Below are positions 5,162 to 13,172 of a DNA stretch of 13,373 nucleotides, one piece after another. Under the pieces are notes generated by a model. The model saw only the letters and a list, made by a program, of their open reading frames with translations, searched no databases and was not told the DNA's origin. Positions within the stretch are counted from its first letter, which is position 1. Each line of letters begins with the position of its first letter. The translations under genes were made by a program, and so were the position numbers. This stretch comes from Acetobacter sp. CAG:977 (GTDB lineage: Bacteria; Pseudomonadota; Alphaproteobacteria; CAAGCB01; CAG-977): contig HF994932.1 in assembly GCA_000434295.1 (NCBI GenBank), forward strand, positions 1-13,373, given 5' to 3'.

Positions 5162-7048
5162 ATGATAGATGAAAATTCCCCCGATTTTGACAGCCGCGCG
5201 TCGGGCGAATCGAAAGAAACGCTGAAGGGAGCCGAATATGTCGCTTCCCGACTAAAGTTCTTTCCCGAACGCCCTGGCGTATACAGGATGTTAACCGCCC
5301 AAGGGAAAGTCCTGTACGTCGGCAAAGCCAAAAACCTGCGCCGCCGTCTGGATGCTTATGCCCATCCCGAACGCCGCCCCGTGCGCATCCAACGGATGAT
5401 TTCTCAAATCGAGCACATAGAAATCATCGAAACCAAAAACGAAGCCGAAGCGTTTTTATTGGAAAACGACCTGATTAAACGTTTAAAGCCGTATTACAAT
5501 ATTTTGTTAAAAGACGACAAAACGTTTCCGCACATTTTAATTACGACGCACGACGAATGGCCGCAAATATTGAAGCATCGCGGCGCCCGAACCAAAAAAG
5601 GCGAATATTTCGGCCCCTTTGCATCGGTCGGCGCCGTCAACGAAACATTAACAATTTTGGAAAAAGCATTCTTATTGCGTTCATGCACGGACAACGTTTT
5701 TTACCATCGCACGCGTCCGTGCCTGTTGCATCAAATCAAACGTTGTTGCGCGCCCTGTGCCGACAAAATCGACAAAGACTCTTATAAAGCTTTGGTCGAC
5801 GAAGCCTGTGCTTTTATGCAAAACAAAAGCACGAAAATCCAAGAACGCCTGGCGCAAAAAATGCAAGAAGCCAGCGATGCCACCGATTATGAAACCGCCG
5901 CCGTATATCGCGATCGCATCCGCGCGTTGAATCAGGTGCAAAGCCAGGGAAGCGAACTGGACGGCATCAAAGACTGCGACGCCGTTGCGGTTTATTCGGA
6001 CAAATCCGAAACCTGCATCGAGGTCTTTTTCTTTCGCGGGGGTCGCAGCTGCGGCAACTATGCTTATTTCCCGACCAGCACCGAAGGCCGTAATGATGCC
6101 GAAATTTTGCAAGCCTTCATCGGACAATTTTATATGTCTCACGATATTCCCCATGAAATCATTACGAGCTTGCCGTTGCCCGACGAACAAATCGTGGCTC
6201 AAGCCCTGTCGGAAAAAGCAGGGCGAAAAGTTTCAATGACTTCCTGTGTGCGCGGCAACAAAAAACGGTTGCTGACAATGGCTTGCGCCAATGCCAAAGA
6301 AGCTTTGATTCGCCGACGCGTCGAATTTTCCGCCCGCGCCGAATTATTGGAAGAGCTTAGAGCTTTTATCGGCATTCCCCTGCCGTTACAACGCATCGAA
6401 GTCTATGACAACAGCCACATACAGGGTGCTCACGCCGTCGGAGCCATGATTGTCGCAACCCCCGACGGCTTTGACAAGAAATCGTACCGCAAGTTCAATA
6501 TCAAAGCTTTGGATTACACGCCCGGCGACGACTACGGCATGATGCGCGAAGTGCTGACCCGTCGTTTCAAGCGCGGTTTAAACGAAAACAATCTGCCCGA
6601 CCTGATTTTAATTGACGGCGGCATGAACCAGCTGAATGTGGCTTTAGAAGTTTTAAAAGAACTGGGCGTAACGGGCGTAACGGCGGTCGGCGTTGCGAAA
6701 GGCGAAGACAGAAATGCCGGGAAAGAAACGCTTTATTTTGCCGATCGAGAGCCCGTAAATTTGGATTTTGACAATCCTTTGCTGCATTACATCCAGCGTT
6801 TACGCGACGAATCCCACCGCTTTGTCATCGGGTCGCACAGGATAAAACGCACGAACGATACGCTGATTTCCGTCTTAGACGAAATTTCGGGCATCGGACC
6901 GAAGCGCAAACGGGCGTTGTTGCAACAGTTCGGATCCGTCAAAGCATTAAAGGAAGCTTCCGTTGACGAGATTGCAAACGTTGAAGGAATCAGCCTGTTA
7001 ACGGCAAAACAAATCAAGAATGCCCTGTCGGGAGAAGATAACTCTTGA
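5162..7048 (+). CDS. uvrC: Excinuclease ABC subunit C
   Basis: UvrC makes both incisions around a DNA lesion in nucleotide excision repair, with UvrA and UvrB. The 628 residues compare with 610 in E. coli; the extra part is an N-terminal extension of about 20 residues. The GIY-YIG nuclease starts at PGVYRML (residues 38-44), with YVGKAKNLRRRL at 52-63 and the catalytic Glu region NEAEAFLLEN. Cysteines 175, 187, 195 and 199 have exactly the 12-8-4 spacing of the E. coli UvrC cysteines that bind an iron-sulfur cluster. A UVR helix pair lies near 230. The RNase H-like second nuclease keeps D416, D456/457 (PGDDY), D485 (LIDGG) and H552, matching E. coli D399, D438, D466 and H538. Two helix-hairpin-helix motifs end the protein (SGIGPKRKRALL, VEGISLLTAKQI). 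The ribosome site is weak (AGG, 13 bp before ATG). The upstream region may link expression to the cell cycle. Confidence 0.98.
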   Translation: MIDENSPDFDSRASGESKETLKGAEYVASRLKFFPERPGVYRMLTAQGKVLYVGKAKNLRRRLDAYAHPERRPVRIQRMISQIEHIEIIETKNEAEAFLLENDLIKRLKPYYNILLKDDKTFPHILITTHDEWPQILKHRGARTKKGEYFGPFASVGAVNETLTILEKAFLLRSCTDNVFYHRTRPCLLHQIKRCCAPCADKIDKDSYKALVDEACAFMQNKSTKIQERLAQKMQEASDATDYETAAVYRDRIRALNQVQSQGSELDGIKDCDAVAVYSDKSETCIEVFFFRGGRSCGNYAYFPTSTEGRNDAEILQAFIGQFYMSHDIPHEIITSLPLPDEQIVAQALSEKAGRKVSMTSCVRGNKKRLLTMACANAKEALIRRRVEFSARAELLEELRAFIGIPLPLQRIEVYDNSHIQGAHAVGAMIVATPDGFDKKSYRKFNIKALDYTPGDDYGMMREVLTRRFKRGLNENNLPDLILIDGGMNQLNVALEVLKELGVTGVTAVGVAKGEDRNAGKETLYFADREPVNLDFDNPLLHYIQRLRDESHRFVIGSHRIKRTNDTLISVLDEISGIGPKRKRALLQQFGSVKALKEASVDEIANVEGISLLTAKQIKNALSGEDNS

Positions 7049-7074
7049 CTAAATTAAAAAGGAATCCATATACT
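7045..7074 (+). promoter_or_regulatory. Strong sigma-70-type promoter for the LTA-synthase-like gene
   Basis: TTGACT (7045-7050) overlaps the uvrC stop codon. TATACT (7069-7074) follows after an 18-bp spacer. Each hexamer matches consensus at 5 of 6 positions. Transcription would begin near 7081, about 24 nt before the ATG at 7104. Confidence 0.65.
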
Positions 7075-7103
7075 AAATTAATCAAGCGAAAGGGTTATCT
7101 AAA

Positions 7104-8916
7104 ATGAAAAGCATAAAAACATATTTTAAAAAGGAAAACATATCCGCCGTTTTTCTTTTATTTAACTTCTCATATTTTGCTTCACAAGCAATTAAAACTA
7201 TTAATAATCCTACCCCCCCCCCTGACGTTCTCGCTTTACTTGGTCGGGGCTCTCATTGAATTTATTTTTATTTATTTTCTGACTTTAACCCTTATTCGTT
7301 CTGACAAAAAATTTTTACAAAATCTTGCTCTGCCGATTTTAATCCTGTTTTCGGCAATTTATTTTTCTCAATCTTATACTTTGCGCCAAAGCGGTTGTTT
7401 GATCGATATTATCGCGTTGGAAAACGCTCATCACTTTATGTTGGTTTTAACAGACAAGTTGCGGCGAAAACTTTTTGAGTTTTCTCTTATTTTCCTTGTC
7501 TTTGCTTTAGCTTTTGTTTTTGCAAAAGCATCATCACAACCGGTTTGCCATTCAAAAATTTTAAAATTTTCGGGAGCCTTATTGCTGTTACAGGTACCCT
7601 TGTCCGGTTTTTTGCTGTCTTTATCACCTGCCGTTGATTTGACGGTAAAAGCCTCTCATCTGGCAGCACCGCTGGCTTCGGCTTACAGGTTCCGCAACAG
7701 GACTCCCGACTTCATAAAACAAAAAGTTTATGACACACCTTTCCCCTACGCGCGGTTAAAAAATATCGACAAACCAAATGTTTTTCTGTTTTTTACAGAA
7801 GGGCTTTCTGCTCGCTCTATCGGCACATATAACCCGCGTTTTAAAAATGTTATGCCAAATCTTGATGAATTCGCAAAAAAATCTTTAATTGTCGAAAATT
7901 ATTATAATCATACCGCTGCTACAGAAAAAGGAATTCTGGGACAACTGACTTCATTTTATCCGGCTCGAACCCGAGATTTTCATCCCGAAGTCATGCAAAC
8001 TCCGGAAATTCCAGAAAACAATTATCGTTCTTTAGCTCACATTCTGGAAGAAAACGGCTATGAAACTTATTTTCTTATGGCCAGTACCGGCGTAACGGAT
8101 AATTTGCCGAATATCGCAAAAAGTGCGGGCTTTAAAAATGTTGTTGGCACGGAAGAATTAAGAAAACTTTTAAATAGCGACGAAAGCGGAAATATGTCCG
8201 ATGAAGACTTTTTCAAAGCGGCAAAAATATTCTTGGAAAATCTTCCGCCGAAGAAACCTGTATTTGTCGCTTTTTACAACTTGGAAACCCACGCTTTTAA
8301 AGATACTGCAGAAAACGGCATAAAATATGAAAACGGGAAAAATCGCGTTCTAAATACCTTGGCTAATTTCGATTTTCACTTCGGAAAATTCTTTAATTAT
8401 TTTAAAAAATCAAAATTTTCCGACAATTCTTTCTTCTTTTTTACAACAGATCACGCTCATTTTTTTGAACCGCCTTATATTGAATTGATGAAAAATGAAA
8501 AAGATTACAAACCTGTGTTCGTGGACAGAATTCCTCTGTTTATATATGCTCCGACAATCAAACAGCCAAAAGTACTTGATGCAAAAGGAAAAAATTCTTT
8601 AGCTTTGGCTCCGACAATTTTACATTACCTTGACATCAAGTACGCAAAAAACCATTTTGTCGGACATTCTTTGTTGGAAAAAAATGATCCCAAAATCTTA
8701 AACATCTCAGAAACAGGGTTGATTTTTTTCTTAACCGATAAGATCGGCGTTCACGAAGAAAAAAATTTACCGGAGTACATAAAAAACGATTGGAAAAAAG
8801 CCAAAGATAACGTCATGTTTTGTATCTATTCCGATATTAAAGGACAAATAACCGAACAAAAAGAGAGGCCGCAAAAAATTTCCCCGTCTTCTACGACAGA
8901 TGCCAAAAAAAATTAA
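7104..8916 (+). CDS. LTA-synthase/phosphoglycerol-transferase-like inner-membrane enzyme, out of frame at a C10 tract
   Basis: ATG at 7104, with GAAAGGG 9 bp upstream, begins a frame that runs into ten C (7213-7222) and stops at 7257-7259 after 51 codons. The downstream frame (open from 7117, first start codon TTG at 7177) carries the rest. With nine C the frames join into a 603-residue protein. That protein has about five membrane segments in its first 200 residues and then a periplasmic alkaline-phosphatase-fold domain. Numbered in the restored protein, the LtaS-type active site is visible: E232 (FFTEGLSARS), the likely nucleophile T273 (AATEKG), H396 (LETHAF) and D449-H450 (TTDHAHF). Such enzymes move phosphoglycerol from phosphatidylglycerol, or phosphoethanolamine, to surface glycans. 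The substrate here is unknown. The AT-rich codon use differs from uvrC and pgsA, suggesting transfer into the uvrC-pgsA pair. The frame break may be phase variation, decay or a sequencing error. Confidence 0.8.
7213..7222 (+). repeat. C10 homopolymer, candidate slippage switch
   Basis: Ten consecutive C lie about 110 bp inside the LTA-synthase-like gene, between the first two predicted membrane segments. Nine or twelve C would put the ATG in frame with the catalytic domain; ten C, as seen here, does not. Confidence 0.9.
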
Positions 8917-8957
8917 TCGCGTATATTCTTTAGGTGTAGAAGCCCGAACAAAGATGT

Positions 8958-8965
8958 TATATAGT
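8958..8965 (+). promoter_or_regulatory. Possible -10 element for pgsA
   Basis: TATATAGT lies about 30 bp before the pgsA ATG, in the 80-bp gap after the LTA-synthase-like gene. No good -35 is seen at 16-18 bp upstream, so this is a weak call. Confidence 0.3.
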
Positions 8966-8996
8966 CTTCTTAAATCATTTTTTAGGATACGGGCTC

Positions 8997-9572
8997 ATGA
9001 CTGAAAAACAACATTCACGCTTTATGCAAAAATTGCCCAACATGCTGACTTTCCTCAGAATTTTGGTCATTCCCGTCATCGTTGCCACATTCTCTTTCCC
9101 CGGAGCTTTCTGGGCGTGGCTGGGATGCGGGCTGTTCATCGCGGCGTCCATTACCGATTATTTTGACGGATACCTCGCCAGAAGAATGCATCAAACTTCT
9201 TCGTTGGGGCGCGTCCTTGACCCGATCGCCGACAAATTGCTCGTCGCCGCAACACTGTTGATGATGGCTGCCTATGACAGGCTGGGATACACGGGGTTGT
9301 GGCCCGCCGTCATTATCCTGTGCCGCGAAATCCTTGTTTCGGGTTTGCGCGAATTCCTCGCCGAAATCCAAGTAGGCTTGCCCGTTACGCGCTTGGCTAA
9401 ATGGAAAACAGGTTGCCAAATGACCGCAATCCCCATGCTGATGGTCGCAGATTTCAGCCCGTGGTTCTGCTATTTCGGCGAAATCGGAGAAGGATTGTTC
9501 TGGATCGCGGCTTTGCTGACCGTCATTACGGGGTACGATTACTTAAAGGCAGGTCTGAAACATTTGGATTAA
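8997..9572 (+). CDS. pgsA: CDP-diacylglycerol--glycerol-3-phosphate 3-phosphatidyltransferase
   Basis: This integral inner-membrane enzyme makes phosphatidylglycerol phosphate from CDP-diacylglycerol and glycerol-3-phosphate, the committed step to phosphatidylglycerol and cardiolipin. The 191 residues are the usual length. The CDP-alcohol phosphotransferase signature DG-x2-AR-x8-G-x3-D-x3-D is complete (DYFDGYLARR ... GRVLDPIADK, roughly residues 54-80). N-terminal PNMLTFLRILVIPVI is typical of PgsA rather than PssA, and several hydrophobic segments follow. AGGA 9 bp before the ATG supports the start. From memory, pgsA usually follows uvrC directly in Alphaproteobacteria; here the LTA-synthase-like gene lies between them. 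Its product would supply the phosphatidylglycerol that LtaS-type enzymes use as donor. A strong bidirectional terminator follows. Confidence 0.95.
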   Translation: MTEKQHSRFMQKLPNMLTFLRILVIPVIVATFSFPGAFWAWLGCGLFIAASITDYFDGYLARRMHQTSSLGRVLDPIADKLLVAATLLMMAAYDRLGYTGLWPAVIILCREILVSGLREFLAEIQVGLPVTRLAKWKTGCQMTAIPMLMVADFSPWFCYFGEIGEGLFWIAALLTVITGYDYLKAGLKHLD

Positions 9573-9586
9573 GCCTTAACCCTTTC

Positions 9587-9616
9587 AAAAAAAACGCCCC
9601 TTTACGGGGCGTTTTC
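9587..9616. terminator. Bidirectional terminator between convergent pgsA and cysK
   Basis: A perfect 10-bp stem, AAAACGCCCC (9591-9600) with GGGGCGTTTT (9606-9615), has a 5-nt loop. It has an A-run on the left and T-rich DNA on the right, so it serves both strands. Confidence 0.93.
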
Positions 9617-9636
9617 TTTTAACGTTCAAAAATCGT

Positions 9637-10560
9637 TCACCCTTCCGAAAAAAGCCACGTGCTGAGATAACGTTCTCCGGAATCGGGAAAGACGACGACG
9701 ATGTTCTTGCCTTTATTCTCGGGACGTTTCGACAGTTCGTTCGATGCCCACAAGGCTGCTCCCGAAGAAATCCCTATCATAACGCCTTCCGTCTTGGCGC
9801 AACGGCGGGCAAAGTCTCCCGCATCCGCATCTTTGACTCGAATGATTTCGTCAATCAAAGACATATCCAAAATTTTTGGAACAAAACCTGCTCCGATACC
9901 TTGAATCTTATGCGGACCGGCGGGGTCTCCCGACAAAACAGCCGAAGAATCAGGTTCGACCGCCACGATTTTAATATCCGGATTGCGGCGTTTAAATTCG
10001 CGTCCGCACCCCGTCAAAGTGCCGCCCGTCCCGACAGCGCTGACAAAAATGTCTATCTTGCCGTCCATGGCATCCCAGATCTCGGGCGCCGTCGTTTTTT
10101 CATGAGCCGTCGCATTCGCGGGATTCTCAAACTGTTGCGGAATAAACGCCGAAGGCATCGATGCCGCAAGTTCTTCCGCCTTTGCAATTGCGCCGGTCAT
10201 GCCCTTTGAACCGTCGGTCAAAATCAGTTCCGCACCCAAAGCGCGCAACAAATTCCTGCGTTCCATGCTCATCGTATCGGGCATCGTCAATATCAAACGA
10301 TATCCGCGCGACGCCGCTATATATGCCAAACCGATCCCCGTATTGCCGCTGGTCGGTTCAATGATAACCGTTTCGGGCTTTAATTTGCCTTCCCGCTCCG
10401 CCGCGTCCAGCATAAACAAAGCCGCTCTGTCCTTCGCACTGGACATCGGATTAAACGATTCCAACTTTGCATATATGTTGGCTTCGCCCGTATTCATCCG
10501 CTTGATCTTTAACAGCGGCGTGTGTCCGATTAAATCCGTTATGTTTTCCGCATATTTCAT
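9637..10560 (-). CDS. cysK: Cysteine synthase A (O-acetylserine sulfhydrylase)
   Basis: A cytoplasmic PLP enzyme that makes cysteine from O-acetylserine and sulfide. The 307 residues form one fold-type II PLP domain of the usual length. The PLP lysine is K43 (SSAKDR), the substrate loop is PTSGNTG at 69-75, and the phosphate-binding loop is GTGGT at 177-181. GIGAGFVP and ISSGAA follow. The Pro before TSGNTG and the GIGAGFVP motif favour CysK over CysM. AAGGGG lies about 9 bp before the ATG. The rubrerythrin gene lies upstream on the same strand, but a terminator hairpin fills the 71-bp gap. cysK therefore needs either a promoter inside that hairpin or readthrough. Confidence 0.96.
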   Translation of the reverse strand: MKYAENITDLIGHTPLLKIKRMNTGEANIYAKLESFNPMSSAKDRAALFMLDAAEREGKLKPETVIIEPTSGNTGIGLAYIAASRGYRLILTMPDTMSMERRNLLRALGAELILTDGSKGMTGAIAKAEELAASMPSAFIPQQFENPANATAHEKTTAPEIWDAMDGKIDIFVSAVGTGGTLTGCGREFKRRNPDIKIVAVEPDSSAVLSGDPAGPHKIQGIGAGFVPKILDMSLIDEIIRVKDADAGDFARRCAKTEGVMIGISSGAALWASNELSKRPENKGKNIVVVFPDSGERYLSTWLFSEG

Positions 10561-10579
10561 AATCCGTCCCCTTAAAATA

Positions 10580-10612
10580 AAAAGCGGCAGACAACATCAA
10601 TCCGCCGCTTTT
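10580..10612 (-). terminator. Terminator after rubrerythrin
   Basis: A 9-bp stem (AAAAGCGGC at 10580-10588 with GCCGCTTTT at 10604-10612) has a 15-nt loop. Read on the minus strand it lies about 20 bp after the rubrerythrin stop and ends in a T-rich run. It sits only 20 bp before the cysK start. Confidence 0.85.
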
Positions 10613-10631
10613 ACCCTGTCAACCGGCCGGT

Positions 10632-11207
10632 TTAATAATTTTCGGCCGCAATTTCAAAGTACGCCTGAGGATGCTGGCAAGCCGGGCATTTTTCCGGTGC
10701 CGCATCTCCTTCATACACAAAACCGCAGTTGCGGCAACGCCATTTCGTTTTGCTTTCGCGTTTAAAGACATGACCCGTCTGAATATTTTTCTGCAACGCG
10801 CGGAAACGATCCCCGTGGAATTTTTCCGCAACGGAAATCGCACGATACATCTGAGCAACTTCGGGGAAACCTTCTTCATCGGCAATGTTGGCAAATCCGG
10901 GATACATATCTCCGTATTCGTGTTCTTCGCCCGAAGCGGCAGCATCCAGATTTTCAACCGTCGTTTTAATCATGCCCGCAGGAAAAGCCGCCGTAATTTC
11001 CACGTCGCCGCCTTCCAAAAACTTAAACATACGTTTGGCATGTTCTTTTTCCTGTTCCGCCGTTTCCGTAAAAATGGCGGAAATCTGTTCGTAGCCTTCC
11101 TTTTTCGCAACGGATGCAAAATAGGTGTAACGCATGCGAGCCTGAGATTCTCCCGCAAACGAATGCATCAGATTCTTTTCCGTTTGCGTGCCTTTTAAAG
11201 ATTTCAT
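10632..11207 (-). CDS. rbr: Rubrerythrin
   Basis: A cytoplasmic non-heme diiron peroxidase that reduces hydrogen peroxide, taking electrons through its own rubredoxin domain; typical of anaerobes and microaerophiles. Residues 1-140 are the ferritin-like domain with E20, E53 and H56, the EEHEY pair near 94-97, and AEKFH near 127-131. The C-terminal rubredoxin domain has CRNCG (about 158-162) and CPAC (about 174-177). I place the start at 11207. The protein is then 191 residues and begins MKSLKGTQTEKN, almost as in Desulfovibrio rubrerythrin. The upstream ATG at 11219 would add MENT, but its GGAG is exactly where the ribosome site for the second ATG should be, and it has no ribosome site of its own. 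The gene ends at its own terminator. Confidence 0.97.
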   Translation of the reverse strand: MKSLKGTQTEKNLMHSFAGESQARMRYTYFASVAKKEGYEQISAIFTETAEQEKEHAKRMFKFLEGGDVEITAAFPAGMIKTTVENLDAAASGEEHEYGDMYPGFANIADEEGFPEVAQMYRAISVAEKFHGDRFRALQKNIQTGHVFKRESKTKWRCRNCGFVYEGDAAPEKCPACQHPQAYFEIAAENY

Positions 11208-11210
11208 CGT

Positions 11211-11218
11211 GTTCTCCA
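11211..11218 (-). promoter_or_regulatory. Ribosome binding site deciding the rubrerythrin start
   Basis: On the minus strand GGAGAAC precedes the ATG at 11207 with 7 bp between GGAG and ATG. The upstream in-frame ATG at 11219 overlaps this site and has only AT-rich DNA before it. Confidence 0.75.
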
Positions 11219-11228
11219 TAAAAAATAA

Positions 11229-11256
11229 AAAGTATGTTTAGAGTAAAAGCTTTCAA
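11229..11256 (-). promoter_or_regulatory. Possible rubrerythrin promoter
   Basis: On the minus strand TTGAAA (11251-11256) is followed after 16 bp by TACTTT (11229-11234). The -35 is good and the -10 poor. TTGACT at 11261-11266 is an alternative -35. An 8-bp inverted repeat overlaps the region. Confidence 0.3.
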
Positions 11257-11279
11257 AGAAAAGTCAAAAGATTTTCTTT
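11255..11279. repeat. 8-bp inverted repeat in the rubrerythrin promoter region
   Basis: AAAGAAAA (11255-11262) and TTTTCTTT (11272-11279) are perfect inverted repeats with a 9-bp spacer over the candidate -35 region. It could be an operator, but the sequence is low in complexity. Confidence 0.35.
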
Positions 11280-11335
11280 TTTGCTTCGTTTTATGTTGGC
11301 TTAACACCTTGTTCAAGTCCATATCGCTTTTAGTA

Positions 11336-11366
11336 TGAAAAAGGCGGCTTTTGCGCCGCCTTTTTT
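11336..11366. terminator. Terminator after the PTS permease gene
   Basis: The stem AAAAAGGCGGC (11338-11348) with GCCGCCTTTTT (11355-11365) has a 6-nt loop. It starts one base past the nagE stop on the minus strand. A- and T-runs on either side allow function in both directions. Confidence 0.9.
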
Positions 11367-13154
11367 CTAAAACGTCAGATAAACCAGATCTCCGTCCGAT
11401 TTAATCATGGATTTCACGCCCGTTTCGCGCAACTTGTTTTCATCAGCCTTCCCCATATCCAACAAGCGCACGCAAACCGTATCGGCGTCAAAACGATACG
11501 ATTCGACCACGTTCATCGCGCCGCCCAGAGATTCCGACAGCGCCGAAGACAATTCCGCCTTTTCACGAACAGGCGCTTCTTCGCTGTCCGCAGAGTTCTC
11601 GTCTTCGCCCGACTTCAGAAATTCTTCCATATCGGTTTTAAGATTTTCCGAAGCCGTTCCGAAAATCGCCTGAACGCCGTCACCGACGCGCATTACGCCA
11701 GCAGCCCCCAGTTCTTTAAGCTTTTCGTCGCTGGCTTTGGAAGGATCCGCCAAAATCAAACGCAAGCGGGTAATGCACGCGTCCAGATTTTTTATGTTGT
11801 CGCGACCGCCGAACGCACGGACAAGCTTTTTGGCAAATGCCATCTTCGCCGCATGTTCGGAAGCTCCCGCCACCTGAGCGGAAACAGGAGTCCCTTCATC
11901 GTCCCGTCCCGGCGTCTTCATATTGAAAACCGTAATGAAAAAGCGGAAAACAACATAATACAGAACTGCATAAACAGGCCCCAGAATAAAGACCATCCAA
12001 GGTTTGGTATCAATCGCATAAAACAGACCGAAGTCAATGGCGCCTTGCGAAAACGTATAACCGATATGCGCGCCCGTCAGGTTCAATATCGCAAACGCCG
12101 AACTGACCATCACGGCATGGATGAAATACAGCATCGGCGCCACGAACAGGAAGGTAAATTCCAACGGTTCCGTGATGCCCGTCAGAAAAGCCGTCAAAGC
12201 TCCCGATGCCATGATACCGCCGACTTTCAACTTGTTTTCGGGTTTTGCCGTATGCAAAATCGCCAAAGCGGCGGCAGGCAAGCCGAACATTTTAATCAAA
12301 AAGCCGCCGCCCAAAATGCCCGCCGTCGGGTCGCCCGCGAAAAAGCGAGGAATGTCGCCCGTAACGACTTCGCCGAACTTGTTGGTATAGGATCCGATTT
12401 CAAAAAAGAACGGCACGTTCCATATATGATGCAACCCGAACGGCAACAACAGCCTTTCGACAAAGCCGTACGTCGCCCCCGCCACGGCGGGAGAGCTGTA
12501 CGCCGCCCAATTTGAAAATTTGTTGATTTGTTCCTGAATCGGCGGCCAGATGATGCTTAAAACAACACCCAGCACAATCGCGCAAAGCGACGTAATAATC
12601 GGCACAAAGCGTTTGCCCGCGAAAAATCCCAAATACGCCGGCAGCTGAATGCGATAATACTTCTTATACAAAAATGCCGCGACAACGCCGACGAAAATTC
12701 CGCCGAACACGCCCGTTTGTATCGTCTTTATCCCGACATTGGAAGAAACGATCTTTTTGGCAAAATCGACGTCATAATCAAGAGCCGCCGCCAATATCCC
12801 CAACGTTTCGGCGCCTTCGGACACATGGAACCACAAAATATCAGCCATGACGCCCATTGCCGCCTGCATCACCAAAAACCCTGTTACCGCCGCCAACGCC
12901 GCAACGCCGTCATTATCCGTCAGACCCAAAGCCGTTCCGATCGCAAAAATTAACGGCATATTGTCAAAAATAACGTTTCCGCTCTGCGCCATAATCTGCG
13001 GGATTAAAATCCACGGCGACGACGGATCAAACCATCCCGAATTCAACAGCCCCGACCCGATGCCCAGCAACAATCCCGCAACGGGCAAAACGGCAACCGG
13101 CAACATCAGGGATTTCCCGATTTGCTGTAAAAAGGCAAACGCTTCTTTTCTCAT
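11367..13154 (-). CDS. nagE: PTS N-acetylglucosamine/glucose-type permease EIICB with an extra degenerate EIIB-like domain
   Basis: An inner-membrane sugar permease that imports and phosphorylates its sugar, most likely N-acetylglucosamine. Residues 1 to about 405 are the multi-span EIIC domain, with LPVAVLPVAGLLLGIG near the start, GITEPLEF near 325 and FNMKTPGRDDE at the end, as in NagE. Residues about 430-515 are EIIB, with the phosphocysteine C460 in DACITRLRL. An acidic linker follows. Then residues about 535-595 repeat the EIIB pattern (LGGAMNV, DADTVCVRLLD, KADENKLRETGVKSM) with Asp 558 where the phosphocysteine should be. No EIIA domain is attached, so EIIA must come from another protein, perhaps the adjacent enzyme I gene if that is an EIIA-HPr-EI fusion. 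AGGGAG 7 bp before the ATG fixes the start. The upstream gene ends 18 bp earlier, so the two form an operon. Glucose as substrate cannot be excluded. Confidence 0.88.
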   Translation of the reverse strand: MRKEAFAFLQQIGKSLMLPVAVLPVAGLLLGIGSGLLNSGWFDPSSPWILIPQIMAQSGNVIFDNMPLIFAIGTALGLTDNDGVAALAAVTGFLVMQAAMGVMADILWFHVSEGAETLGILAAALDYDVDFAKKIVSSNVGIKTIQTGVFGGIFVGVVAAFLYKKYYRIQLPAYLGFFAGKRFVPIITSLCAIVLGVVLSIIWPPIQEQINKFSNWAAYSSPAVAGATYGFVERLLLPFGLHHIWNVPFFFEIGSYTNKFGEVVTGDIPRFFAGDPTAGILGGGFLIKMFGLPAAALAILHTAKPENKLKVGGIMASGALTAFLTGITEPLEFTFLFVAPMLYFIHAVMVSSAFAILNLTGAHIGYTFSQGAIDFGLFYAIDTKPWMVFILGPVYAVLYYVVFRFFITVFNMKTPGRDDEGTPVSAQVAGASEHAAKMAFAKKLVRAFGGRDNIKNLDACITRLRLILADPSKASDEKLKELGAAGVMRVGDGVQAIFGTASENLKTDMEEFLKSGEDENSADSEEAPVREKAELSSALSESLGGAMNVVESYRFDADTVCVRLLDMGKADENKLRETGVKSMIKSDGDLVYLTF

Positions 13155-13172
13155 TAGTCTTCTCCCTAATTA

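Noticed and set aside
5681..6202. 173-codon minus-strand frame inside uvrC
   Set aside because: uvrC is intact and carries all catalytic residues; the opposite frame shows no family motif or ribosome site.
11853..12515. 220-codon plus-strand frame
   Set aside because: It is antisense to the membrane domain of the PTS permease. The basic, Gln/Arg-rich product is typical of the reverse of hydrophobic codons.
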